Source of the DNA: Alentia gelatinosa
Taxonomy: Eukaryota > Annelida > Polychaeta > Phyllodocida > Polynoidae
Assembly: GCA_950022655.1 (NCBI GenBank)
Contig: OX465584.1
Location: forward strand, 32,802,988-32,866,987
Length of the DNA: 64,000 bases
Direction of reading: 5' to 3'
Under the pieces are notes generated by a model that was not told the origin of the DNA, did no database searches, and was given only the letters and a program-made list of their open reading frames with translations. Both the position numbers and the translations under genes were made by a program. Below are positions 1-12,600 of this stretch, in pieces; position 1 is the stretch's first letter; every line of letters starts with the position of its first letter.

Positions 1-190
1 TGTTGAGTAATATATATGTGAGACATGCTTTTGTTTTTGAATGGGCCTTGGACCAACAGTGATCATAACAGCTGAACAGTGACCGGGTCTGAGGAACACT
101 TTTTGGTCATGATAACTGGTTTTGTCACCCAACTGGTCACTCTTTTGTGATCACTACAAATAAAGACATCGCTGTCTGAAAAACAGGCCC
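1..190. mobile_element. Partial MITE, PIF/Harbinger-like, right end
   Basis: The segment ends in AAAAACAGGCCC followed by CTG, the same terminus and 3-bp flank seen at the other GGGCC-type MITEs here. It is the reverse complement of the first ~190 bases of the MITE at 5138-6410, sharing the GATCACAAAAGAGTG and GGTCATGA stretches. Its other end is outside the window. It lies in an intron of the dynein gene. The superfamily is inferred from termini and flank only. Confidence 0.6.
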
Positions 191-571
191 CTGGATATGG
201 ACATTGTGGTATTGTACAAATTTAAGATCCTTAATCTCACCCCTGGTAATATTGTCCTATAGGCTTTATACTGGTAACTTGTTCTCCATCCCCCTACAAG
301 TATTACAGTCCATTCTCCATGGTCTATGACGTCATATATCTAGTGTATCGTCCGTTGGTCATTTTGGTCAAAGTTATCTTTCTCCAACTCGTTTGAACTC
401 CACGTGATATTCACTTGGCATTGCCTCGTTCATATCGCTCTGCATCAAACTTGTGGAGAACGTCAACTTTGACCAAATCTTGTTGGATCCATCTTAAGTC
501 CACCTTGGTATGACAGATTAAAGTAAAGCCAACACCCTATTATTCAATCTGAATTTGGTATCCGAATGCAG

Positions 572-693
572 GTGGTGCTGCTTTAGACTTAAATGCTGTG
601 CAGCCTAAGCCTTGCAAGTGGATCCTTGACATGACGTGGTTAAACTTGGTAGAGCTCAGCAAACTCACAGGTTTCACAGAAATTCTCAACCAG
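572..693 (+). CDS. DNAH5: Dynein heavy chain exon a
   Basis: Too short to stand out as an ORF. It reads (G)[15 protein letters not shown] then [13 protein letters not shown] and ILNQ. It starts after TGCAG with two bases of a split codon and ends CAG before GTGCTC, in phase 0. This is the conserved stretch of DNAH5/8 just before the [16 protein letters not shown] exon. Confidence 0.88.
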
Positions 694-3600
694 GTGCTCC
701 ATGCATTGATTAATCAGTTGCATTTGTTCACTGTTACTTTATTTCATTGAAGTTCTAGTGGTATTTATTTTTATGTTATTTATTACTCCCCATGTTAATT
801 ATACACTAAAGTGGAATACCACGAAATAGCCTGGAAGACCCGGCCCGTGGCGGTATATATATGCGGACAATACTACCTGGCCCTACGGGCATTATTCGAC
901 TGCAGGGCCCGGTGCTAAAGAATTCTGCTCTCTAATTTGACCTATTTTCATAAGACATCCCTAATAATCTACTTTAATTTTGGGTATATGTCCCCGACAA
1001 CACTTATAACGTCCATAGTAATATGTTAATTACACGTCACCAAACCAAGGTGAGTCTTCCGGGATTTCACTTTAATAAATGGCCTATTGTGCTAAATCAA
1101 CTCTATAAGAGGGTATTGACGATCTCTACATTAATAGTTGTAACAATAGTTATCATTCAAGATGGTGTTAAACACAGAATTATTTTTCATAAATTCAATA
1201 TTTAAAAGGATTTTTGATGAAATTGTATTTATACAGAACGACCTGAACATGCTGTACAAGCTACTATGAGAAACATCACGAAATTTCATATAATTGTTTT
1301 TGTTGCGCTAGTTGTCTTCACGAAATGATTTCAACATGTACACATTAACGGCAAAATATGGAATCGTGTTTCGTACCGTATTTTTACGTTGTATGGCGAA
1401 ACGGTGCTCATTTACAGTATATATATACGTCATGGGTATATACCCATAAAATAGTTGCGAATTCCTACAATCTTAATGTGTTTTTACCTGCAATAGATCC
1501 CACGAAATGAGAAAGGCTGGAAGGCATGGTTTGACAAGGACGCCCCTGAGGAGTCTCAGATTCCTGATGGGTACAGCTCGTCATTGGACACTTTTAGGAA
1601 ACTACTACTCATCAGGTGAATGAAACTTTCTGTTCTGCACACCACTATATGCAACGTCAGTCTGAACATAGCATATTAGTTAAATGCGGACCCCTTTAGA
1701 ATACGAGACAAAAAAAGGAAATGCCTTGTTCTTAAATTATTGATAACAAAAGTGAATAAGTTGTTAAAAGGATAATACATAGCTCACCCTCTAAACAAAT
1801 AATTCTCTGACCTCCACCATTTAATCATGGTTGCATCCCAAATGCCATTCATTTGAGCTTACTTGAAACATTCTTGCGTCACGATAACATTAAAACATCA
1901 GTATTGACACTCAATCTGTCACTGTTCAGATCGTGGTGTCCTGACCGCACCATTGCCCAGGCCAGAAAATTCATTGCCGATTCGATGGGGATGCGTTACG
2001 CCAATGCCGTGCTGCTCGACCTGGAGGGAACTTGGGGGGAGAGTGATCCCCGCACCCCACTCATCTGTTTCCTCTCCATGGGCTCGGACCCCACTAATCA
2101 GATAGAGGGTCTGGCCAAGAAGCACCATCTCGAATGCCGTGCTATATCTATGGGGCAGGGCCAGGAGGTGCACGCACGCCGCCTCGTCGGTCAGTTCATG
2201 CAGACTGTGAGTATATCTCATGTTCTACCAGTGATACAGTGCTTTGTTGTGTGATGGTATAATTAGATGTCTCTAGGGTAGAATTGTAAAACTTCACTTG
2301 TCCATGCCTATAGCAGTTCTTAACTTTTATGGGGCGAGGCCTTTTGATAATGAGTGAGGTTCACCGTAGGCGGGGTAGTTTGAGGGGACGCAGTGGACAC
2401 CAGAAGTGAGACCTACCCAAAGCCGTCGCATGCCCATCCAAGGGAAGGCGATGCACCGGGCAAGATTCGAGCACCAGGCGCCTTGCAGGGGCCGGGGAAG
2501 GTGTTCCACCGGACAGGTCATCACCGAAACGATTTCGCCGGCCCAATGGAAGACGCCCTTTAGTTAGCATTCATGGTATTCTTATCAACACACAGGGTAG
2601 TTTTTTTTAAACAATTGATAACAAAAATAATCAAATAAGCATTTCTTATTTGTTTTTTTTGTAGTCGAACAATTGGGAGGAATAGGCTTACTTTTGAATA
2701 ATGTGCGCCTTGTTGAATTGTTCATTCCAGGGTGGCTGGGCACTACTACAGAATTGCCACTTGGGTCTGGACTTCATGGAGGAGCTCCTCACTATTCTTC
2801 ACGACACAGAGACTATGCACGAGGCCTTCCGTGTCTGGATCACCACAGAGGGCCACCCCATGTTCCCCATCTCCCTGCTACAGTGTTCTATCAAGTTCAC
2901 CAACGAGCCCCCACAAGGTATCAAGGCCGGCCTGAAGCGCACATACACAGACATCTCACAGGAGTTCCTGGACATCACTAACCTACCGCAGTGGAAACCA
3001 GTCCTGTATGGTGTTTCTTTCCTCCACACTGTAGTTCAGGTAGGGAAAATGTTTCTGGGTTATTTACATCCCTTTCCTATACAGCACAAACAAAATATAG
3101 TGCTTGATTGTTCGAAACAATCTTGACATGCTTGTCTATATTCCCTGAAACTTGCGTGAAAAAAATGATCATGTAATGGTGCATGTTGTCTGCGGTAAAA
3201 TCTCAATTTTACTTCAACTGACCAAGGTAAATATCCTAAAATCAGCCATTGCCTTATCTGCCTTTACCCTTGATAATAACCATAGTGAAAAACTAATTGA
3301 AAGACCGATCATCAACACGTGAATTATGTCAAAGATAGATAATGACGTATATGTTGGCATAATTTATCATATCTCTGTAGACAAACGTTTTTCTGCTCAT
3401 TGATGAAATAACAAATATTGATGACTCATAATATGCAGATCTGCTGGACATTGATGAATTAGAGTGTGTCAAAAGCTGAGAAGATTGCTTTTGTCCTAAA
3501 GAAAGCTGGAATAAAAATAACATCCCAGATTTAATTGTTGTATATCCCCCAGGAGCGACGTAAATTTGGGCCCCTTGGTTGGAACATACCTTACGAGTTC

Positions 3601-6600
3601 AACTCCTCTGACTGGACTGCCAGCGTGCAGTTTGTACAGAACCATCTGGACGACATCGATCCTAAGAAGGGTATCTCGTGGAACACTGTGCGCTATATGC
3701 TTGGCGAGGTGCAGTACGGAGGCAGGGTCACTGATGACTATGATAAACATCTGCTCAACACATTCTCCAAGGTAAACCCTTTATAGCTTGGACCAACTGA
3801 GTTTTATAAAGTTCAGCATGCTTAGTCGCGTGGATGAAGCAAACCAGCGATAGTCACTGATGTAGCTGCCTGCCCTGGTTTTTTAACAAGTCTTGACTGA
3901 CAAGTTGTGATATGGTGTTCAAAGTTTTATTTCGTAACTTCGTAATGCTTTATCGGTTATGTCGTTATGCTGTAATACCGTAAGAACTTGTGGGCTTATC
4001 CAGGAACAGGTACTAAAATTATGGGGAGGTATTATTACATCATGTTTTTTGAGATTTTTCACATGGGATTTCTTTTTGGTTCCCCTAACATTTGGTTTCT
4101 ATGGAGGAAGTAGGAATAACTTCCTCACCAAGGCACTCTGGGATAAACCAAGATGGGAGCCTCCATGAATGGAGCCACAAGGCAGCAAAGTTTGTTGACA
4201 TTGCTAATAAATGTAGATCTCAAGGATTTTACCCATCACTAGAACCATAGCACCATTCATTTGGTAAGTCTGAGCATTTAGAGATAGTTAGATACCCTGT
4301 AAACTTTGAAATGAGTTGAAAAGGCCATATCAACAAGGGTGAGTGATATTAGGGGATATCAATTTCGCCAGCCTTTACACTCCCACCAAATTACACATGA
4401 TCAAACTATATACGCTATAAAACTACTTCCTTGATACCGTGTGTAATTTCAAACTTTTGGGTGATTTCACCTCATATCAACTCACATTTGGGCATTGAAA
4501 AGTCGCATTGGGCGTTAAGTCAAGTTTAGAAATTTTGAAGTTTGGCTGAGATTCAAGTGTTGGCATCTTCTGGAGGGATATGGAGATCTCTTTGCCAGTG
4601 TGATATCTATTCCTCCCATTCAGGCTTAAGTCTCTTTGGGAGTGGTTTGTCCCACTTTGTTCCTTGCTGGCACGAGGATTGATGGATTCTTTTACCAAGC
4701 AGCATGAATGGTGCCAGAAGGCCTAGAGGGTCATAAAGAGAGGCATCTGTCGAGAGGACTGTACGCCTCGTCTGTGGGTTCCCTTCCACACTTGGCTTAA
4801 AGGTGAAGAGGTCTTTGTGGATGGACCAATGCAAACCAAGCACTCTTTCTGAAGTAGAGTAACTTTTGTCAAAGTCAAGCTCACTGGTATCAGTCCCTCG
4901 TCTTTCGGGATCAATGGTCTCCATTACACTCTTCCTGTTGGAAAGAAACTTGTGAAGGCGCAGGTTGACTTTGTCACAAAGTTCTATTGCTTCCCTTACC
5001 AGTCGATTGGCATCTTCGTCAGTGGGCACACTAGTGATGCCGTCATCGTATTTCAAGCCATTATGTGCACATCCAGGGGAGGATGCGGCTCCAAAAAGAT
5101 GTACTGTCATGCAACACTCTGTCAGGTCAGCATTCAGGGGCCTGTTTTTCAGACAGCGACGTCTTTATTTGTAGTGATCACAAAAGAGTGGCCAGTTGGG
5201 CGACCAAACCAGTGATCATGACCAAAAAGTGTTCCTCAGAACCGCTCACTGTTCAGCTGTTATGATCACTGTTGGTCCAAGGCCCATTCCAAAACAAAAG
5301 CATGTCTCACATGTATATTACTCAACAGAAATTTGTGAAATTTGTGAATTAGATAAAACAGATAATTCATCGCAGTAAATATTGTTTCATTTGATACAGT
5401 GGAAGTGTATAAAATGCCATATGCCACCATTTGGGCTAAATGGTCACCAACTGGTCACAACTCTGGGCCTTGTTTTTTAGCCATGACATTCGTAACTTAC
5501 GACACATATTTGCTGTCAGTGTGCTATAGAGATACAATCTTAGAGGGGCTACGACACTTAGTGGGAATACGAGACTTGGGGAGGTAAAAGGTGTGTTATA
5601 GTCACGACACTCGGTGGCCAATGGAGCGGATATCTAAGACCACTCTGGACATGTCGTACCAAACGTGGAACTTCACTTCCCGTAGGAATTAAGCGATGAA
5701 ATTTGAACACGAGTAAGGTATACGTATAACCTATAATCGTAGCAAATATGAAGTAGATCAGCCGTAGCGTTCTGAAGATATAACCGTTTGAATCTTGTCA
5801 TAGCAAATAGTGCTCTGGTGGCCAGTGTACCAGCACTTCCCGCCGGCCTCTGGGGGGAGACAAAAAGAACAGCCGAAACCCCGCCGCAATACGGAGGGAA
5901 TGAAAAAGAACAGCGACCAACGCTAAGCACTGAGGGAGGGAAAAATTCAAACGCCGATATCTTTAGAACTACGTCCGATCTTCTTCATATTTGGAACGAT
6001 TATAGTTTATTTGTTTCCCTTCCTCGTGTTCAAATTTCATCGCTTAATTCGTATGGGAAGAACAGGAAATCCACAGTGATGTTTTATAGAACCTAAGACA
6101 GTTCTATACTTGTCTTAACTTCCGATACATCTCGCCAAGATATTTTGATTCAACCTACGACACTGTCTATAGCACACCCGCCATCTTGTGTCGTAGAAAA
6201 TATCGTAGAATCTTGATCTGATCGGAGGCGATCATAGACTTGCGATATCGTGACTAAAAAACAGGGCCCTGGAACCCAAAACAGTGACCACAACAGTTTA
6301 CTGCTGTAAATGGTCGCACATGTTATGACGACTTATCTCTGGAACCCAAAGGTCTCCAAACGGTCACTAACTGGTCACTATAGAAAATGGTCACAACTAA
6401 AAACAGGCCCCAGTTTGTCATCCTCCCACCAGAAGAAGCGAAGGAAGTCTGGGTCAGGCTGGTCCACGTAAAACTGATAGAACATCCTTTCGATGTCACA
6501 CGTTACTGCTGTGGGATGTGACTAGAATCTTAGAAGTACTCCCACCAAGCTGTTAGTGAGGTCTGGGCCGGTGAGCAGGTGATCATTCAATGAAGTGCCA

Positions 6601-9600
6601 TCATGTCTTGCTGAGCAGTCAAATACTACTCTCAGCTTATCAGGTATAGTCGGGTGGTAGACACTATTATGGGGAATGTACCATGTCTCACCAGGTGTTG
6701 GATCTTCTGTAACTGTCTTGGCATGCCCTGCCTCAAATAGACTGTTCATGAATTGGTGGTAGTGGTTTCTGTAATGATCATCGTTTTGTAGCTTCCTCTT
6801 AAGACATTTCAGTCTCACGCGAGGCGGTATCCTATCATCTGGGAGATTGGGACAAATTCTGAACGGTAGTGGCATCTCGTAATAGCCTTTGTCATTTCTG
6901 TCTCTGCATCATGCATCTTGTTCAGAAACAAGATATCATCCTGCGGGATGCTCATCTCTTCGACCTTGCTGTTTGTTGGTTTGATTTAACGTCCAGTTAA
7001 CCATTAGAGGTTCTAACCAGACTTACTCAAGGTTCTTTTACACCACATGGGTGGTGATCGAATCTATGTGATGAATTCAGGTAGAGATCCCACCCCTACA
7101 CATTTACCGAGGTGAGAGTTCTTTTACTTCCCACACCACATAGACATGGTATGAGAAGGATGGCCTTTGTTATAGCAGTAAATCTACCACTGCTGGGGGT
7201 GGGGCTCGAACCCACACAGGCTTACAACCTTGGGGTTACAAGTCCGGTGCTCTAACCACTGAGCTAACTCCCCACCCCTGACCTTGCTGTCTTGGAAGTC
7301 TCGCTCTAGGGGCTTTATAGCATCTCTCGGCGTTATTGGTGGCAGCTCCTTGACTGTAATTCTGTGGCAGAGTCCATTGAAAAATGCAGATGGATGACTC
7401 TGAGAAGTATTACCAACGATGCTCCAACCAAGGTCTGTCTTAACCGCGTAGGGTTTGTTATTCCTTTCCGTGACAACCTTTCTTGGGACCAGAGCCTGTG
7501 GGCAATTATAGCCAATGAGCAGTCCAATGTCACAGTCAAACAGTGGTGGTATTTCCTTAGAGATACATCGAAGGTGTTCCCAGTTCTTGGCTGTTTCACA
7601 CGTTGGAATGTGAGATATGTCAAAGGGAATTACGTTTCTAGTGTAGGCTGGTGGTAGTGTGACCCAGTCATCAGATGATAGGGCTCTAACCTGCAAACCT
7701 GTTGCTCTCTGACAATGGCTTTCTGTGTCTTTACCCAGAATTGTAGTCATCCTCAACTTAAGTGGTTGGACTTTGGCTTGTAGGGAGTCACATACACCCT
7801 CGTCTATAAACATACTCTCACTCTGGGTGTCTAGAAGGGCATACACGGGTCTTTCCTTCTCTGGTAGTCCTACAGTCGAGATCCATACTGGTACTACGTT
7901 TGAAGTCAGCGACATACTACCCGAGCTGCAGTTCAGTGTCGCAGCAGTGGCCTCTGTCTTCGAATCAGTGGGCACTGCCTTTGTATGCTCAGCCTTGGGT
8001 TGTTGAGCATTTGGTATCTGTAGAATGAAATTGTCATCATGCAGGCAAGTGGGATGCCTCCCCTTACACAGTCCACAGGTGTGCTTTCTGCGACTGTCCG
8101 GTACGTAAGCAGCCATAACATCTGCTTTGTGATCTCGTTCTTTAATTGTTTTCCTTTGGAAACCCTTACAAGTAGGGAGAGTGTGTCCCTCATTATCACA
8201 GAAGGGGCAAATGAGTGGTTTGCTAGCCACTTCCTTCACATGTGAAGGTTCATTCTCCTTATGTGCCTTTGGTTCAGACGAGACCTTGGTGGACAGTGTG
8301 CGTGCCCCACCCCTCTTATTCTTGCGTGCTGGTTGACCTTTCTCCTCATGCGTTTTCAGAGTGTACAAGGAGGATATTAGATTGCAAGCTATTCTTGCTT
8401 CCTGCGAGACAAACTCTGCAAATTCCCGGAAGCTTGGGTATGGCTCCTGTCCAACTTAGCTGTTGCACGTCGATTCCAACGTCCAGCTATGGCTTCGGGA
8501 AGTTTTGTGAGCAGTCTCTGATTCTGATCATAGTCATTGAGGACCTCTAAACCTGGCACGTGAGGAATCGCCTCACTGCATGCCGTTAGAAAATCACCAA
8601 ATTCTAAGAGCTTAATAGCATCCTTGATGCTGATCTTGGACCAGACATTTAATTTTTCACGAAAGGCCTTGAGAAGGACAAATGGGTGTCCGTACCTAGA
8701 GTTCAGCTTCTCCCAGGCCTGCTCGTATGCTGAATTGTCCTGTCTGTAGAACGCCCCGTCGAGCACAGTTTTGGCTTCTCCCTCAACGTCCTTCTGCAAA
8801 TAAAACAGTTTATCTGCAGCTGATAGGCAATGGGCCTCAACAAGCATCTTAAAGGACCAGCTCCACTAAATGAACATCAGTGGATCCCCCTTGAAGGTTC
8901 CGGGCTCTGGTGGTGGTAGCCGATGCATTACCATGGCATCTGACAGTAACTTAGCAAGTGCACCTATGTCATTCTGCACTTGTGAGGCTGACTCTTGACT
9001 GGCTCCGTTTACAGGAAGCAATTTATCTGCTGGGTCGTGGTAGGATCTGGAAGGCTCGAACCGAGGTGCTTCAGGGTTAAGCTGGGTAGGTGAACTAGGC
9101 ACTCTCACCTTGTCTCCACAGGCCTCAGCAAGGACCTCGGACTTGGCCTCAGCTACTTTAATCTCGGATTCGGCCTGAATACGTTTCAGTTTCATCTCTT
9201 CCGCTCTTACCTGGTATTGAAGTCCTAGCAGCCATCCTTGTTGCGCTTCCTCGGCCTAGAGTGCCTTTGCCTTAGCTATCTTCTCAGCGAGTTCCGCTTT
9301 AGCCTTGGCTCTCTGAGAAGTGATTGAGGACTTACCGCTTTCTTGAGACCACACCGATACGTTGTCCATGACTCGCTTCCCCTGCTGGGACATCCTTGGA
9401 ATGATCCGATACAACTGAGGCCATCTCACTGACAGAGTCACCAAAAATTGAAGGGTGCATGTTTGAAGTCTCGAGTTCGATCTCGCTCTCTAGAAGTCGA
9501 GAAATCTTTTGGATCCTGCAACTGGCAGTCCAAATTCAAGGAAAGAAGTGTGGCCGTTACACTCATGCAGTTATCCACCCTTTCCACCACCTCCGTTGCC

Positions 9601-12600
9601 ATTCCCTTCAATACATCATAGTACTGGAGGACTGTATCATGGAATTCCTTCAAGTCGGACTGGAGTTGCTGTAGGACTCCAAGATTTCTCGTCTGGGCGG
9701 CATGTTTCCGCCAATTTTCGTAGTGTTTGGTTAATTTATGGGTATGTTTGTCGGTCTCTAATGCAAGGTTCTGTTTCACCTTTTCAGTTAATGTTCGGTT
9801 GCGCACGCTACTTGGTTTATCAGGGTGGGTTGAGCCTTCGAGCTCCTCAATGGGGCCCTCCAACTCTTGTATATCAGAGTCAATTGCAGCTCTTTCCTTG
9901 TCTGACAGGTTGTTGTTATTTTTTTACTCATCTGCCAGCCCCTTTACCTTGGCCCTGAGCTCCTCCACCTGAATCTCATTTTGCGCCATTATTACTGAAG
10001 TTCTAATTTTATTGCCCAAATACATAGTTTAGCAACAAACAGTAGGGAGGTGTCAATAACAGAGTAAAGAATCAAAGATCAATCCATACACAAACAAAAT
10101 ACTAGGAACAGTAACAATAGTACAAGATGCTCGTTATATAACAGGCTGTTTGCTGATAATTTTTTCGTTACTATTAGACAAACAACCGTTAAAGTTTATC
10201 TGTACCCTTAAATCACGGTGAACATTTTTTTTTTTTTAAATTTTTATTTGTGACATTGACCTGGTGACTACTTTACTCACCAGGTCAATGAGTAAGTTGG
10301 TGCAATGAGTTTGGCGGTGTCTGTGGCAGCAAATCGTACAGTTTTTGTAGGCATCGGACTTCGTTTTATTTGGACTCTATGCTACCGAGTTGGACGATAC
10401 CAAACTATAGATGTTGAGTAACGCACGACATTGGTTGATTCGGCGGCAAAGCTATGCTGACATGGATGAGCATGTAGACCTTCATTACCATTGCATCGTT
10501 ACTCATATCCGAACTTCCCTCTCAACCCGCACATCATTAGCCGTAAGTTCTTACTGTAGCTACCTGCCCTGGTTTTTTAACAAGTCTTGACTGACAAGTG
10601 GTGACATGGTGTTCAAAGTTTTATTTCGTAGCTTCGTAATGCCGTATCGGTTATGTTGTTATGCCGTAATGCCGTAAGCACTTGTGGGCTTATCCAGGAA
10701 CAGGTACTAAAATTATGGGGAGGTATTATTACATCACGTTTTTTAGATTTTTAACTTGGGATTTTTTTTTGGTTCCCCTAACATTTGGTTTCTATAAGTA
10801 GGTTTCTATGGAGGAAGTAGGAATCACTTCCTCACCAAGGCACTCTGGGATAAACCAAGATGGCAGCCTCCATGAATGGAGCCACAAGGCAGCAAAGTTT
10901 GTTGACATTGCTAATAAATGTAGATCTCAAGGATTTTACCCATCACTAGAACCATAGCACCATTCATTTGGTAAGTCTGAGCATTTAGAGATAGTTAGAT
11001 ACCCTGTAAACTTTGAAATGAGTTGAAAAGGCCATATCAACAAGGGTGAGTGATATTAGGGGATATCAATTTCGCCAGCCTTTACAACTGACAATAAATT
11101 AAGTGATTGCAAATTTCCAATTGTCAGGCAGTAATTATATAGAACGTCCTGACCATGCTGTACAAGCTACAAAACGAGATGATAATTTACAGTTAGTATG
11201 CCGAGTTCTGTACAAACTGTATATTATTATCTCGTTTTGTGGCTTGTACAAGCATGGTGGGTCATTCTATATTTACTATATACCTAAAATCATTTATTTC
11301 ATTTGGCTTAACAACTGTTCCATATTTTCCTATACGGAACACTGTTCCGTACAGTATTTTTATGTTATATGGCAAAACGGTGCATATTTACAGTTTATTA
11401 CCCACCTGATACGGAGTCTCCATACTAAGCCTATGGAGATTACAGATCGCTACTGAGGAGGATACGGAGCTCTGTACCCTCCTAGGAGGATACAGATTTT
11501 TTAGATGAAAGTAGTCCCAAACATAACTTCTTAATTACGTTGAAAAGCTTTCTGACGATCATATTTATTGCTTAAATCTAAAAATAAGTGAGTAATAAAA
11601 ACAACATTACCATGATTTCGATCTGAGTGGCCGTATTCTCCGCGTAGTTGACGAGTATTGCGTAGTGTTGCGTTGTGTATATATACGGCATGGGTATATA
11701 TAGTAAAGCAAAGAAAACTAAATTTAGGTATGTTCAGAGGGAAGTCGAAGCCAATTGATTCATATGTAGAGGCAACAAGGATTACTGCTCTCAGAAACTC
11801 AGCTATAACTGGTATATTTTCTCTTTAACGTAGGTGTGGTTCAGCGACCAGATGTTCTCCGACAGCTTCCAGTTCTATAAAGGCTACAAGATCCCCAAGT
11901 GTAAGAAGATAGAAGAATGCATGGCCTTCATTGAGGAGCTGCCGCTTGTCGACTCCCCTGAGGCCTTCGGACTTCATCCTAATGCCGATATTACCTACCA
12001 GAGCAACATGGCAGCCGAGGTGCTGGAGAGCATCATGAATATTCAGCCCAAGGACAGCGGTGGTGGTGGAGGCGAGACTCGAGAGACCATAGTGTTCCGC
12101 ATGGCAGACGATATGTTGTCCAAGTTACCATGTGATTATGTGCCTCATGAGGTGAGTTGGCATTGTCAAAAGAATTACATAATAGAATTAAATTGCCATT
12201 GCATTTATATACTTGTATACATGTGTAGAAATATTCGTTAGACATTGACCTAATAATCATGACATGGTTCTGTAAAACACAGGTGCGCGATAGACTCCGC
12301 AAAATGGGGCACCTGCATCCTCTAAACATCTTCCTGAAGCAGGAGATTGACCGCATGCAGCGCGTCATCACCAACGTGCGCGTGACGCTGTCCGACCTAA
12401 AATTAGCCATCGAGGGCACCATCATCATGTCGGAGAACCTACGTGATGCGCTAGACAACATGTACGACGCGCGTATCCCCGGACTGTGGCGCCGTATCTC
12501 GTGGCAGTCCTCCACGCTCGGCTTCTGGTTCACTGAGCTGCTTGAGCGTAGTGAACAGTTCTCTCACTGGATCTTCGAGGGGCGACCTGCTGTCTTCTGG

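Larger units (their letters stand above)
4607..6905 (-). pseudogene. BEL/Pao reverse transcriptase, split by a MITE
   Basis: Read on the - strand, the N-terminal RT half ([44 protein letters not shown]) lies at 6522-6875. It continues past an in-frame TAG to [19 protein letters not shown] near 6414. The C-terminal half resumes at 5134 with [20 protein letters not shown], then [18 protein letters not shown] and [13 protein letters not shown] to about 4607. Removing the MITE and one CAG copy rejoins the two halves in frame at DKLNAD. A frameshift lies upstream of 6876. This is a decayed Pao-type RT. Confidence 0.88.
3861..11086 (-). mobile_element. BEL/Pao LTR retrotransposon, internally deleted and interrupted
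   Basis: Both LTRs are present in the same orientation, each TG...CA, and the element is flanked by the 5-bp duplication ACTGA (3856-3860 and 11087-11091). On the - strand the order is LTR, leader, gag, CCHC zinc finger, aspartic protease, RT. RNase H, integrase and any env are missing: sequence after the RT (about 4607) runs straight into ~230 bases and the 3' LTR. Stop codons and frameshifts break gag and pol. A SINE (6973-7279) and a nested MITE pair (5138-6410) inserted later. It sits in a dynein intron, antisense to the gene. Confidence 0.92.

Noticed and set aside
1853..1929. Upstream extension of the dynein ORF to an in-frame start
   Set aside because: This part is intron; the true exon begins at 1930 after TTCAG and joins exon 1497-1615 as LLLIRSWCPDR.
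5788..6096. 102-codon ORF and its antisense partner (5673-5930)
   Set aside because: Both lie inside MITE internal sequence repeated at several other sites; no protein similarity recognised.
7184..7282. tRNA gene on the - strand
   Set aside because: A- and B-box-like motifs are present but no tRNA cloverleaf was recognised, and the sequence continues into a dispersed body with a tail and target duplications; it is a SINE head.
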